Positions 21,041-30,304 of a stretch of 32,673 nt of DNA are shown piece after piece; position 1 is the stretch's first letter, and each line of letters starts with the position of its first letter. The translations under genes were made by a program, and so were the position numbers. Source of the stretch: Chlamydomonas sphaeroides. Lineage: Eukaryota > Chlorophyta > Chlorophyceae > Chlamydomonadales > Chlamydomonadaceae. The notes under the pieces are model-generated. The model worked only from the letters and a program-made list of their open reading frames with translations. It was not told the DNA's origin and did no database searches. The stretch covers positions 1 to 32,673 of the forward strand of contig BDDC01000830.1 in NCBI GenBank assembly GCA_001662425.1, written 5' to 3'.

Positions 21041-22701
21041 GAAGCGAGGCAAGAGCTGGGGCAACGAGCGCAGCGGCGGGCGCCACCGCGGCGCCGGCGC
21101 AGAGCAGGAGCGGGAGTGCGATAGTTGCTATGGGAGTGTTAGCGAGGCATGTTAGGGCAGCGTCTGACTCGCAGCCAGTGCAGCCCGGGCGGGCACGCCG
21201 TCCCCACGGCGCCATGAGCGCTGCGTGGTATTGCCCAGCCGGCAGCGGCGGTGTGCCCCGCATGACCTGCGTGGGCAAGTGCGCACGGCAGCAGGCGGCG
21301 CGACGCGGACCAGCCGCTCGTGTCAGCCGATATAGCCGTGTGCGGAGGATCCCTGTCACGCACGCGTGCTGGACGAGATGGAGGGAGGGCGCGAGGAAGC
21401 GGCGCCGGCATTGATGCGCTGCTCGGCGCGCGGCACTGGCTTGAGGTGTGACTGTGGCGGCGCCGTAAGCTGCCGCTGCGCGGAGCAGTGTGCTAGCCTA
21501 TTCTTGGGCGCTGTGGCCGCGTTGGGTTGCGCCGCATGATAGAACCATCATGGCGGTCGGGGTGCATTCTACAGGGGGCTGCAAGCGGAACGCAGGCTGG
21601 GCATGCGTGCCACATACGGAACGCTTTGTTGCTTTGCATCAATGACGCTTGACGCTCGGGCTGTATCGACAGTGACAGACACATCGGCGCCCCATGCGCT
21701 GCTCGCGCGACCTGCGAGCGGTGGGGTCTTCACAACGTACATAATGAGGTTGGGTCAGCGCCGTGTAGGGGCGAATGCAAGTTGCGAAGCCTCGGCGCGG
21801 GGCCGGGGTTGGGCCCGACTCTGGTGTGGGCGGTGGGTTTTCGAGCGCGGTGCGCGTGCGGCACATTTATTGGTTGCCTGTGCTGTGCTGTGAGGGCGGC
21901 GGCGCAGATGAGGGTTGTGGGAGCCACGAGCAGGGACCTGCTGTTCGGCGGCGTGTGTTCACTCGTTGCTGGGACATTTGGGGCCGCTGACTCAAGGACC
22001 GGTCCCCAGCCGCGCCTGCCCTGCACAACGGCCTTGGTTTGTTTGGTGGCGCTGTGGTGTGGGTGCGGGTGCTTACATAGACGGTTTTGGTGTGTGACAC
22101 AATCGTGCCGTCTGCTGCGACATGCAGAGCGGCGGGGTAGGTTTCCATTCTTGTTCACGTTCGGCCGTTCGGCATTGCTCTCCTGTAATGCGTGGGTGCG
22201 AGGTGGCTTCATCCGCTGCGTCTGACAACAATGGGATCGCAGCCGCACCAACTCAGCGCGGTGCTGGTCGCGTCATACGTGCTGCAGGTCTCTGGAACCA
22301 GCTGCGACGAGCCAGACAGCTGCTTGCAAAATGCTGCGGCAATAACAGTAGCGAGCAGGCGAGGTCGGGTGGAGCCTGCCGGCGGCTGTCACGGAGCCCC
22401 TTGCCCCCTCCGCGTCTAGCAGGCGCCAGTGCCAGGCTCGAGCCTCTTCAGCGGAAAGGAGCGCTGTTGGGCCCCCGAACAGCCACTGTATCTTCGAGCC
22501 ACAGGGTATAAAGCAGGCGTCAGCAGCGCCGTAGCCAAAATGGGACTGGACGCCATGCCCTACGGGTTCGGCACTCATGCGTAACCCCTCCGCCCGCCCC
22601 ATTAACCCGGACAAGACGCACGGCACCGTCACCTCATAACATAAATGAACAATTCATGCTGTGTGCTACGCAGTCAATAGGTTCGTAGTCAATGCGTAGC
22701 A
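21041..22701. other. Glucan synthase 3' UTR and transporter upstream region
   Basis: No coding feature was recognised in these 1.66 kb. The only TGTAA after the synthase stop is at 22184-22188, implying a 3' UTR of roughly 1.15 kb if it is used. The last 60 bases before the transporter ATG are AT-richer and contain three upstream ATGs. Open frames on either strand show no protein-like pattern or GC3 bias. Confidence 0.6.
22184..22188 (+). terminator. Candidate poly(A) signal TGTAA for the glucan synthase
   Basis: TGTAA is the usual chlorophyte poly(A) signal, and this is the only copy on the + strand between the synthase stop (21040) and the transporter start. The distance of about 1.14 kb is long but not unprecedented for green algae. 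An unlisted earlier site cannot be excluded. Confidence 0.45.
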
Positions 22702-22715
22702 ATGAAACGAAGTAG
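22645..22715 (+). promoter_or_regulatory. Cluster of three short upstream ORFs before the transporter
   Basis: ATGs at 22645 (12 codons with stop, to 22680), 22656 (11 codons, to 22688) and 22692 (8 codons, to 22715) precede the transporter. The third overlaps the first in-frame transporter ATG (22702) and ends five nucleotides before the second one (22720). If transcribed, they could reduce translation or shift initiation to 22720. The transcription start is unknown. Confidence 0.35.
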
Positions 22716-25700
22716 CCAAATGACAGTCGCCGCTCCGTTGGACCGTCCAGAGGATGACGTAGATGTGGAGTATCAGGCCTCAAAACCTTTGACAGGCAGC
22801 GCTGCCTTGAGCGCACGAATCCTGGAAGGCCTGAAGGTCTGTGCTCTGGTCGCGGGATGGTACCTGGTAAACATCGGTGAGCTGAGAGCACACTGTGATA
22901 GCCGCAGAGCGGTACTGCAGAGTGGAGGTCAGCATGCCATGGCCAGCACACCCTCGATACAGCTGGGACCTATCACCGCCCGCCTCGCCTGTCCTAAGGT
23001 TCATTGCCCATTAACAGTCCGACGCAGCTAGTGGCGTTGTTTTGCTGTGCCCAAGAGCTGTGGCATGCCCCACCCGCCCAGCCCAGCCGCGCTCCCTCCT
23101 CACTCTTACCTTCACCATCTCTTCACTGCACGTCCCTCCCTCCTCACCCTTCCCATCTTGCATGACCGCTCGCAGCCCTGCTCATCGCCAACAAATGGCT
23201 CATCAGCGAGACGGGTTTCCACAGCACAAACCTGCTCACTCTATTCCACATGCTGACCACTACCGTGGCCAGCACCGTGCTGATCGCCGGGGGCTACGTG
23301 CCTTGGAGGTGCGCGGCCTTGCCTGCCATGCTGCTGAGCGCATCTTAACTCTGCGCACCGCCCTGGCGCCCAGTCCCCATCAAGCCAGCTGCTGCTGCAT
23401 CGCCCTCCTGTCGGCCACCCCACAGGCCCGTCAGCGGCGCGCTGTTTGGCAAGGTGGCTGTGCTGTCCATCTCCTTCACCGTATCCGTGGCCACCTGCAT
23501 GGCCTCCCTGGATTACCTGCCAGCTAGCTTTGTCCAAGCCATGGGTAAGCGCACCAACCCCAGCCCACCCGAATTCTAAACCCCAACGCCGCACTGCTCT
23601 CCAGGCGCTATCTCGCTGGCAACCCACACCGCGTCGCGCCACGCCACGCGCCTCCTTCCAGTCTCCACCCCACCCCAATCCTCACGCAGGCTCCACCACA
23701 CCAGCCTTCACGGCCGTGTTTGCTTTCTTGTTCCAGGGCCGCCGCGAGGACCACGCCACGTACCTAGCCTGCCTGCCAGTGGTGGCGGGCATTGCGCTGG
23801 CCAGCGGCGGCGAGCCCCTGTTCAACGTGGTTGGGCTGGTGCTGCAGCTCATAGCCTGCGCCAGCCGCAGTTTCAAGACAGTGCTGCAGGTGGGCGGATG
23901 CTGCAGAGGCCAGTGTGTGGGCAAGGGGACGCTGGGGGAGGGGGGGCAGCGAAAGGTGTGGCTAGTGGGCGGCTGCAGGTCGTTGGGGCGGAACCCCACC
24001 CGAACCCACATGCCGTACTTCTGGATCCAGCAAACGCACCCACTGCCCCTGCACTGCAAGTTCACCAGCCCGCACTCCCTCTGATGCCTCGCCCTCCCCC
24101 CAGGCGGTGCTGCTGACGGACGACCGTGACCGCATGCACCCCATGCAGCTGCTGGCGCTCACGTCCGCCATCTCCGCCGCCACGCTGGTGCCGCTGGTGG
24201 CCGTCGCGGAGCCGCGCGGCTGGGCGCAGGCGGCGGCGCTGCAGCGCAGCAAGGGCTCCTTCGGCCCGCTGCTGGCAGTCTCATGTACCTGTGCCTTCCT
24301 GGCCAATTGGTGGGCGGTGGTGGGGTGGGTGGGTGGTTGCAGGGACGGAGCCTGTAAGGCAGGGGCTGCAATGGTGAGCTGGTGGGGACTGAGCGGTGGG
24401 GCCTCGATGGTGGGTGCTGGGTTCTGGGGCCGAAATGCTGCCATGGCAGCACGGCCGGGCAGGGCAGGGCCGCGAGTGGAGGGTCGGGGCGTAAAGGAGG
24501 GGCTGGGGAGGAGGGGCGCGTGGGCAGGAGCAAGCGGGGGGGGACCGGGGCTGCTGGGGTAGCTGTCGGAGGGCAGCGGGGCCTGCGCGCTGTCGGGGCT
24601 GTCAGGGCTGGGGGCGGCGGGCTGGGGTGGGAGGCAGGGCCGCTGGCGCGGTGAGGAGGAGCTCGAGGGCTGGCACCTGCACGTGACGTGGAGCATTAGC
24701 ACGTCCTGTCCGCTGGGGTGGCCGCCACTGGCGCTCATGAATCGCCGTGGCCATGTTCTCCGCAGGACCAACTTCCTGATCAGCAAGCGGCTGGGCGCGT
24801 TGACGCTCCAAGTCCTAGGCAACTTCAAAAATGTGGGTCGGGCCGCATTGCATTGGCCCGCGTCCCGTGGGCCTTGCACGCGCACCCGGCACCGCGCCGT
24901 CGCCCCTGCTGCAGCAACGGGCCTTCCTGACCCCTTGCCCGCGCCCTGGCGCCATCAGGCGGTGGCTGCGGGCACGGCGCGCCTCCCGGCACTGCTCATC
25001 CGCATGCACATCCTGCACCCCTTGCCGCTGCCCTGCCCTCAGCGCACCACCTGCAACCCCCGCCTCCACGCCCTGGCCCGGACAGGTGGTGGCTGCGGGC
25101 ACGGCGCTCATGATCTTTGGCAACCCGGTGACCTCCATGGGGCTGCTAGGGTACGCCATCACCACTGTGGGCGTCTTCAGCTACAGCCACCTGGTCTTCA
25201 AGTACCCCGCGGCCAAGGGTAGGGAGCTGGGGACGGCGGGCGGGCCGCTATGGGCTCGACAAGGGCACCTTGGGCTAGGGGAACCGGCGGAGCGGAGAGC
25301 GTGGGCTACGGGTAGGGACAGAGCGCGGGCCGCTCTGCCCTTCAGCACGGCAAACGCACCGTAGGCTGGGGGGGGGAAGGGACGCAGTCCAGCCAGGGCT
25401 GTGCTGCAACAGCCGGCGGCCCTGCCAATCGCGCATGAGCTGCGTATCTTCGGGGGACACCATTGTTCCTCTGACGCCATCCGCGCCCCCACCACCGGCC
25501 CTGCCCCCGCCGCCCGCTGCCCTCAGGCTTTGCGCCGCTGGGCTGGATGATCGGGCTGCAGCCGCCGGGGGCCCCGGGCGCGGCGGCTGCTGCGCCCATG
25601 GCCAAGAGCTACTCGTGTATGCTGGACCCCGAGGCAGCACCCGTTGTGCGGGCGGTGGCGGCCGCGGCTGGCGGGGAAGGAGGAGCGGCAGGGGCAGGGG

Positions 25701-25744
25701 CCGGCGGGGCCGAGGAGCGGCAGCCGCTGCTGCGGGACGCCTGA
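22702..25744 (+). CDS. TPT-domain nucleotide-sugar / sugar-phosphate transporter (DMT superfamily, UUAT-like)
   Basis: Eight exons: 22702-22876, 23176-23308, 23426-23544, 23690-23889, 24104-24309, 24766-24832, 25086-25218, 25527-25744 (TGA 25742-25744). All junctions are GT-AG and in phase, giving 416 residues. Hallmarks of the triose-phosphate-transporter family are in order: NKW (exon 2), STTPAFTAVFAF (~144-155), LASGGEPLF (~179-187), SRSFKTVLQ, ANWTNFLISK, LTLQVLGNFKN (~290-300) and FGNPV. About ten hydrophobic segments are expected. The motifs fit plant KT-group carriers, including the UDP-uronic-acid transporter UUAT1, better than plastid translocators, and there is no obvious transit peptide. 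A Golgi antiporter of nucleotide sugar for nucleotide is therefore inferred; the substrate cannot be read from sequence. The C-terminal tail (~345-416) is Ala/Gly-rich and disordered. A second in-frame ATG at 22720 is an alternative start. Confidence 0.92.
24310..24765 (+). other. G-rich intron 5 of the transporter
   Basis: This 456-nt intron, the longest of the gene, is strongly G-skewed on the coding strand, with many runs of three to eight G (for example around 24470-24600). It has quadruplex-forming potential in the pre-mRNA. No exon or element was recognised in it. Confidence 0.6.
24942..25107 (+). repeat. Direct duplication of the intron 6 / exon 7 boundary
   Basis: A 20-bp sequence at 24961-24980 (starting GGTGGCTGCGGG) recurs exactly at 25088-25107, the start of exon 7. 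Both copies are preceded by CAG and, about 10 bases further up, by CGCCCTGGC (24942-24950 and 25069-25077). The copies are 127 bp apart, so the upstream one forms a decoy acceptor with a pseudo-exon start. Using it would shift the reading frame. Confidence 0.75.
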
Positions 25745-25851
25745 TGGCGGGCATGGCGGGGCAGCGGGCAGGGGTGCGCAGGGTGGCAGGAGGGGCGGTC
25801 GCAGGGGCAGCGCTGTGCATCGCGGGCCGGCCGGGGCTGCGCGCATTGATG

Positions 25852-25856
25852 TGTAA
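25852..25856 (+). terminator. Poly(A) signal TGTAA of the transporter
   Basis: TGTAA lies 108 nt after the transporter stop codon. Sequence and spacing are as expected for chlamydomonadalean 3' ends, so cleavage is expected 10-20 nt downstream. Confidence 0.75.
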
Positions 25857-26509
25857 TGACATTCATCGGCTGCCACGCGTCCTGCATGCGCCGCCGCGCC
25901 TCGCCCTCGCCCGGGTGGCCGCCGTGCGAGCTGTGTCTTGGCCAGTGCGGAGCAGCTGATCGCCGCACGTGTGTGATGGATGGGTCAGGGGCGCAGGCGT
26001 GGGCTGCGGTGGGATTGCATATCGAGGACCCGTGCAGCCTCGCGTTGCGTTTCGGCCGCGCAGCCCCATCTGCAGCAGCCAGGAGGGGGCTTCCTGCTTC
26101 CCTCTCCCGGGGCCTGCAATATCGCAGCAGACCCCAGATAGACCGGCAGCACGGAGCACGACCCCACTCGCCGTCCCAGCAAGCGCCCTGGACAGCTGGC
26201 CTGTGAGGGCCGCGAGCACAATACAGGTAGCCCATCTGGCCCAGCCAGCGCTTCGCAGCAGCAGCAGCAAACAGCATCTTCAAAACACCACCGGCACCGG
26301 CCGTCAGCACCGAGAATCCTACCGCCCTCAGCCCTGTGGCGCAGACATGGCCCGGCTCCTGCTCTCTCCCTCCGCTATCCTCCGCGGATGCCATTCCCCG
26401 CACCCGACCCAACCGGCCAGCTCCGTGTAGAGCTGTCTGGCGCGTTGGATGGGCGCCGGGCCATGCGTGCGCCCCACCTCGGGACTGCGCAGCACCGCAC
26501 CCACACCGC
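25857..26509. other. Convergent intergenic region
   Basis: These 650 bases lie between two convergent genes, the transporter (+) and the MYND protein (-), and presumably contain the 3' UTR of the latter. No minus-strand TGTAA (TTACA on +) was found here. Open frames in it show no recognisable protein. Confidence 0.55.
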
Positions 26510-29500
26510 TCACTGCCCGCTGCCGCCCCGCGCGGCGGCCGCCAGCTCCTTGCACGCCGCCTTGTGCCCCGCCGACCAGTGCTCCCGCTGGCAGGCGGCG
26601 CCGTAGTAGCGCACCGCCCTGCAGCCGCTGCACTTGCTCTTCGCCGCCAGCGTCTCCGCAGGGCCCTCAAACCGGCCGCAGCGGGGGTTGTCGCACAGCC
26701 GCACGCCCGCCATCGCCGCATCCAGCCCGGCCTCCGCCGCGCCGACCGCCACGGGCGCCGCCGCAACGCTCGCGGCCCAGGCATCCGCGACCTCCGCAAG
26801 CGTTGACACCACACCGGGCCCGACGGCGACGCTCGACCTAAACTCCTCCTGGCTGAGCTGCTGGTCCATCGCCAGCCCCGTCAGCGCCGGCAGCACCTCC
26901 GCCACATCCGGCGACGCCAGAGACGGCACCGCCCGCAGCAGTGGCGCCAGGTCCTCATCCCCGGCGCTGACGGTGCCCTGGCCCCCGGCCGCGGCGAGCA
27001 GCGCAGCGCGCGTGGCCTCCGACAGGGCATCGTGCGAGGCGCACCGCAGCAGCGCGGCCACGACGACGGTCGAGCCCTCCCGCAGCATGGGGTCGACGGC
27101 CCCGGTCGCTCCCGCCGCCAGCGCCTCCAGCAGCCGCCCTCCGCACGCGATCAGGCGCAGCGGCTGCGCTGCCAGCAGCTGCGGCGGTGGCAGGCAGGAC
27201 GACAGCGCGCACACGCAGGCGCAGGCAGCGGAGAGCGCGGGCATCCCCAGCACGGCTGCCTGCCCCTTGGCCCCCAGCTGGAGCCCGCCACGTGTGGGCG
27301 TGCCACTGGGCTTGGCCGCGGCCGCCGCCAGCACCGCCAGCAGCTCCGCAAATGCCGGCAGCGCGACCGCCGCGCCGCGCGCCAGCGCCGCACGCAGCGC
27401 CCCCTGCCGCTGCCGCTGCCGCTGCCGCTGCCGCTGCCGCTGCCGCTGCCGCTGCCGCTGCCGCTGCGCCGCTGCCGCTGCCCTGCTGCTGCTGCTGGCT
27501 CAGCGGCGGCGTGCCGTCCTCCAGCAGCGCCTCGCAGCATTCGAGCGCCACGGTGGCAAACGCGCCGGGCGCCTCAAGCGCCTGCTGCGTCGTCCAGGTC
27601 CGCATGCCGCTCTCGTCCGCTGCCGCGCCTGCCGCGCCCAGCGCCGTGCAGCCGCGCCGCGCCGCGTCCCGCGCGGCCTTGGCCAGGGTCAGCACCAGCC
27701 CCAGCTCCCGGCCGGCCTCCCAGCCGGGCGAGCCCCCGCATGCGCCGCCGGCCGGCCCGGGGCCGGCGCTGGGGCCTGGCGCGGGCGGTGCGTTGGGTAG
27801 CAGCTCTGGGCTGTGCACCAGGTGGGATAGCAGGCCGGCCAGCATGCCGCGGCACTGAGGGAACAGCTTGGCCCAGAAGCACACGCCGCCCGTGTCTGCC
27901 AGGGCGACGGGGGAGCTGATGGCCAGGCCGCTGCGCACGCCCAGCCGCACCGCCGCCTCGAGGCAGCGCAGCAGCCCGGCGTGGCCCATGACGGCAGCGG
28001 CGGAGCGGCGGTCGGCGGCGTCTAGCTGCGTCCAGGCTGTGGGATGCGGGCGGGCATGAGGGGGGACGAGGGACGATGTCGGCGTCGAGAGGGGTGGCGC
28101 GGAAAGCGATAAAGGGAATCAGGGGGTGTGGACGGGATGGAGAGAGGCAGGACTCTTCGACCGCGGCGGCGGCCCCACGGACTTCCCTTACCTTCAGCCA
28201 TCTGCGGCAGCCGCTGCCGCAGCAGGTACCCCACGCGGTCCACCATCGGCGGCTGCGGCTGCCCGCCCTCCCGCTCCGGCAGCGCCCCCGCCATCGACCA
28301 GGCGCCCACGGCGAAGCGCGCCGCACGTGCGCGCCGCAGCTGCTCCTCTGACACCGCTCCCGGCTGGTGCTCCAGCGCCTCCAGCGCCGCCGCCGCTGCC
28401 CGCTCGCAGGCCTGCAGCGCTGCGCCGGCCAGGCCCGAGCTGCTGGCGGGGCCGGTGTCCTGAGTTCCATACAGGCCATTGACGCCAGCGCCTCGGCCGC
28501 AGAGGCGCGCCAGCACCGGCAGCTCCGCCGCCGACGGCGGGCGCGCGTCCGCGCCGCCGCCGCGGCTTGGCACGACCTGGGTCGCAGGGCTGTCTTGGCA
28601 GGCGGTCCATACGTAGAGAGCGGCCCGGAGCCCCAGGGTGTGGAGCTGAAGCTGGACAACGGCGTGGGCGGACTTGTTGCTGAGCAGCCAGGGGACCGGG
28701 CCGCGGCGGCGCGCCGCGGCGGCGCTCGTCGGCGGGCCGTCCTGCGGCGCCATGCCCGCGTCGGCGGCGGTGCGGTCCAGCACCAAGGCCAGCAGCCGCT
28801 GCAGCTGGCCGGACAGCAGCGCGGCCGCGGCGGCTGCATGCGGTGGCGGCGGCGCGGGGCCTCCCAGCGGCGGCGGCAGCGCGGCCTCTGCGACCACGCG
28901 GCAGGCGGTGTTGGACAGGGCCCACAGCGACAGCTCCACCTGACGGGGGGGAACGGCGTGGGGTTGCGGGCGTGGGGTGGCAGGGCAGCGCGCTGCAGCA
29001 ATCCGCCAGCACACGAGCATCCGAGCGTCGCGCGCTCCTGCCCGTGTGGCGCATCCTGCCGCCGGGCCACGCACCTGCGGCAGGAGCGCCAGGTCGCTGG
29101 CGTCTTGCGGCCTGCCCGGCGGCGGCAGGTCGGTGAGGACGCTGCAGACGGCCTGCGGCGGAAGGCCAGGCGACGGCCGTGACAGGGCTGGGGTTCACCA
29201 GCAGCAAGCCAGGCGACGAAAACACCGGTCGCGGCAGGCAGGGGCATGTGGCGTTTCCCGCGCCTCGGCAGACGACTGGTCGGGCAGCCAGCCCACCCCA
29301 AGCAGGCCGCTGTTCCGCAGCTCCTGCAGCAGCAGCCGCTTGCCGACCGTGGAGGCGCCGCGCTGCCGGTCGCTGCCCGGTTGTGGTCCGAGTGCGTCCG
29401 AGGGGCTTGCCCCGCCTCGTCGCCCTTCTACGACTGCCGGGCCGCCGCTCGCACCGCCGCCGCCGCTTTCCACCTGCCACAGCGGCACGTGATGCGCCCA

Positions 29501-30304
29501 GCGCGCGGCGGCGGCGGCCGGCAGCGGCCGCGATTCAGCGAGACGCAAGGGCCCCTCGGTCAGGGTAAGGCACTCGGAGATTAGCCCAAGCAGCAGCTTC
29601 ACGATGCTGTTCAGCTGGGTGCGTGTCTCAATCTCCATCACGTCGCGACTCGCGGACATCGTCACGGCCTGACGGCGAAGCGCGACGAGGGAGTCTGCGG
29701 CAGCGCCCATGACGCCGGGGCTGGATGCAGGCGCCAGGAAGGGCTCGAGGGTGCTGTTAAGGGCCGCGACCGCTGCGGCCTCGCTGGGGCCCGCCAGGAA
29801 GCCGCAGGCCAGGCCCTCGCCCACGCAGCGGCATGCGGCGGCGGTGACGCTGAGCAGCTGGACCATGCACTGCGCGAGCGAAGATGCCCGGATGTTGCGG
29901 CCTCGCGCCTCCTGCGCGTGCGCGGGGCAGGCCAGACGAGGCCAGCTGTCAAGGACATCGACGCCGACGGAGCCTTGGGCTGACCGGAATAGCACTGTCC
30001 CCCGGCAACTCACCACGGCGGCCGTTGTGGCCATTGTGATTTGCAGCCATGCTGCCAGAGACGATGAGTCGTGGACAGCCTCCAGCCAGGCGAGCGCGCC
30101 GCGAGCGTCGTCTGCAACTGGCGGCCCCGCGATCAAGTGAGCCTTAGCATAGTGCCGTAGCTTAACGGGATGGTACCGCAGAACATCGTCAAGCTTGCTC
30201 TGCACCTCGGCGGCATACCGCTGCGCGTCCGGGCCAGCGGCTGTGCGTACTGTGCCGAAGTTGCGAGCGCAGGCATTGAACGACCGCAGCGCATCGGACG
30301 CCAT
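26510..30304 (-). CDS. MYND zinc-finger protein (one apparent frameshift in exon 4)
   Basis: Four exons on the minus strand: 30304-29297, 29152-29075, 28939-28192 and 28036-26510 (TGA 26512-26510). Introns are GT-AG and phases close up to exon 4; about 1,119 residues if the frameshift is discounted. Start: ATG at 30304 (MASDALRSF...). Most of the protein is Ala/Leu-rich and probably helical. The C-terminus carries a MYND finger (about 26545-26700) with CDNPRC, then SKCSGCRAVRYYG, then CQREHW and HKAAC, so all expected Cys/His ligands are present. MYND fingers bind Pro-rich peptides; proteins with a C-terminal MYND are numerous in volvocine algae and mostly uncharacterised, so the specific function is unknown. 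In exon 4 the frame changes at a C5 run (+ strand 27400-27404), which looks like a single-base indel beside a microsatellite. The gene may be intact with a sequence error, or a variant allele. Confidence 0.82.
26545..26700 (-). other. MYND zinc finger domain
   Basis: Seven Cys and one His are spaced as in MYND: C-x4-C, a roughly 15-residue linker, C-x2-C, then YYG.xC at the usual YC position, C(QREHW), and H-x3-C. In this copy the usual YC dipeptide is YY, with the next Cys two residues on, a common volvocine variation. The fold binds two zinc ions and mediates protein-protein contacts. Confidence 0.88.
27400..27484 (-). repeat. Hexanucleotide microsatellite encoding poly-Ala, next to a C5 run
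   Basis: On the + strand TGCCGC repeats about ten times without interruption (27405-27466). A CG insertion, two more units and a CTG run follow. Read on the minus strand in the exon 3/4 frame it gives Q5, GSGSG and then more than 20 alanines. Just downstream in gene orientation is G5 (27404-27400), where the reading frame must change by one base to reach the MYND finger. Confidence 0.85.

Noticed and set aside
21730..22251. 173-codon minus-strand frame after the synthase stop
   Set aside because: Composition is rich in His/Arg/Pro without pattern or conserved blocks; it lies in the probable 3' UTR of the synthase.
24959..25218. Longer exon 7 of the transporter beginning at the upstream acceptor
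   Set aside because: It would put the conserved FGNPV and TTVGVFSY segments out of frame; the acceptor at 25085 keeps the family sequence intact.
27574..29301. 575-codon minus-strand frame running through MYND gene introns
   Set aside because: It reads across clear splice sites in a frame different from the conserved one and is Arg/Pro/Ala-rich without motifs.
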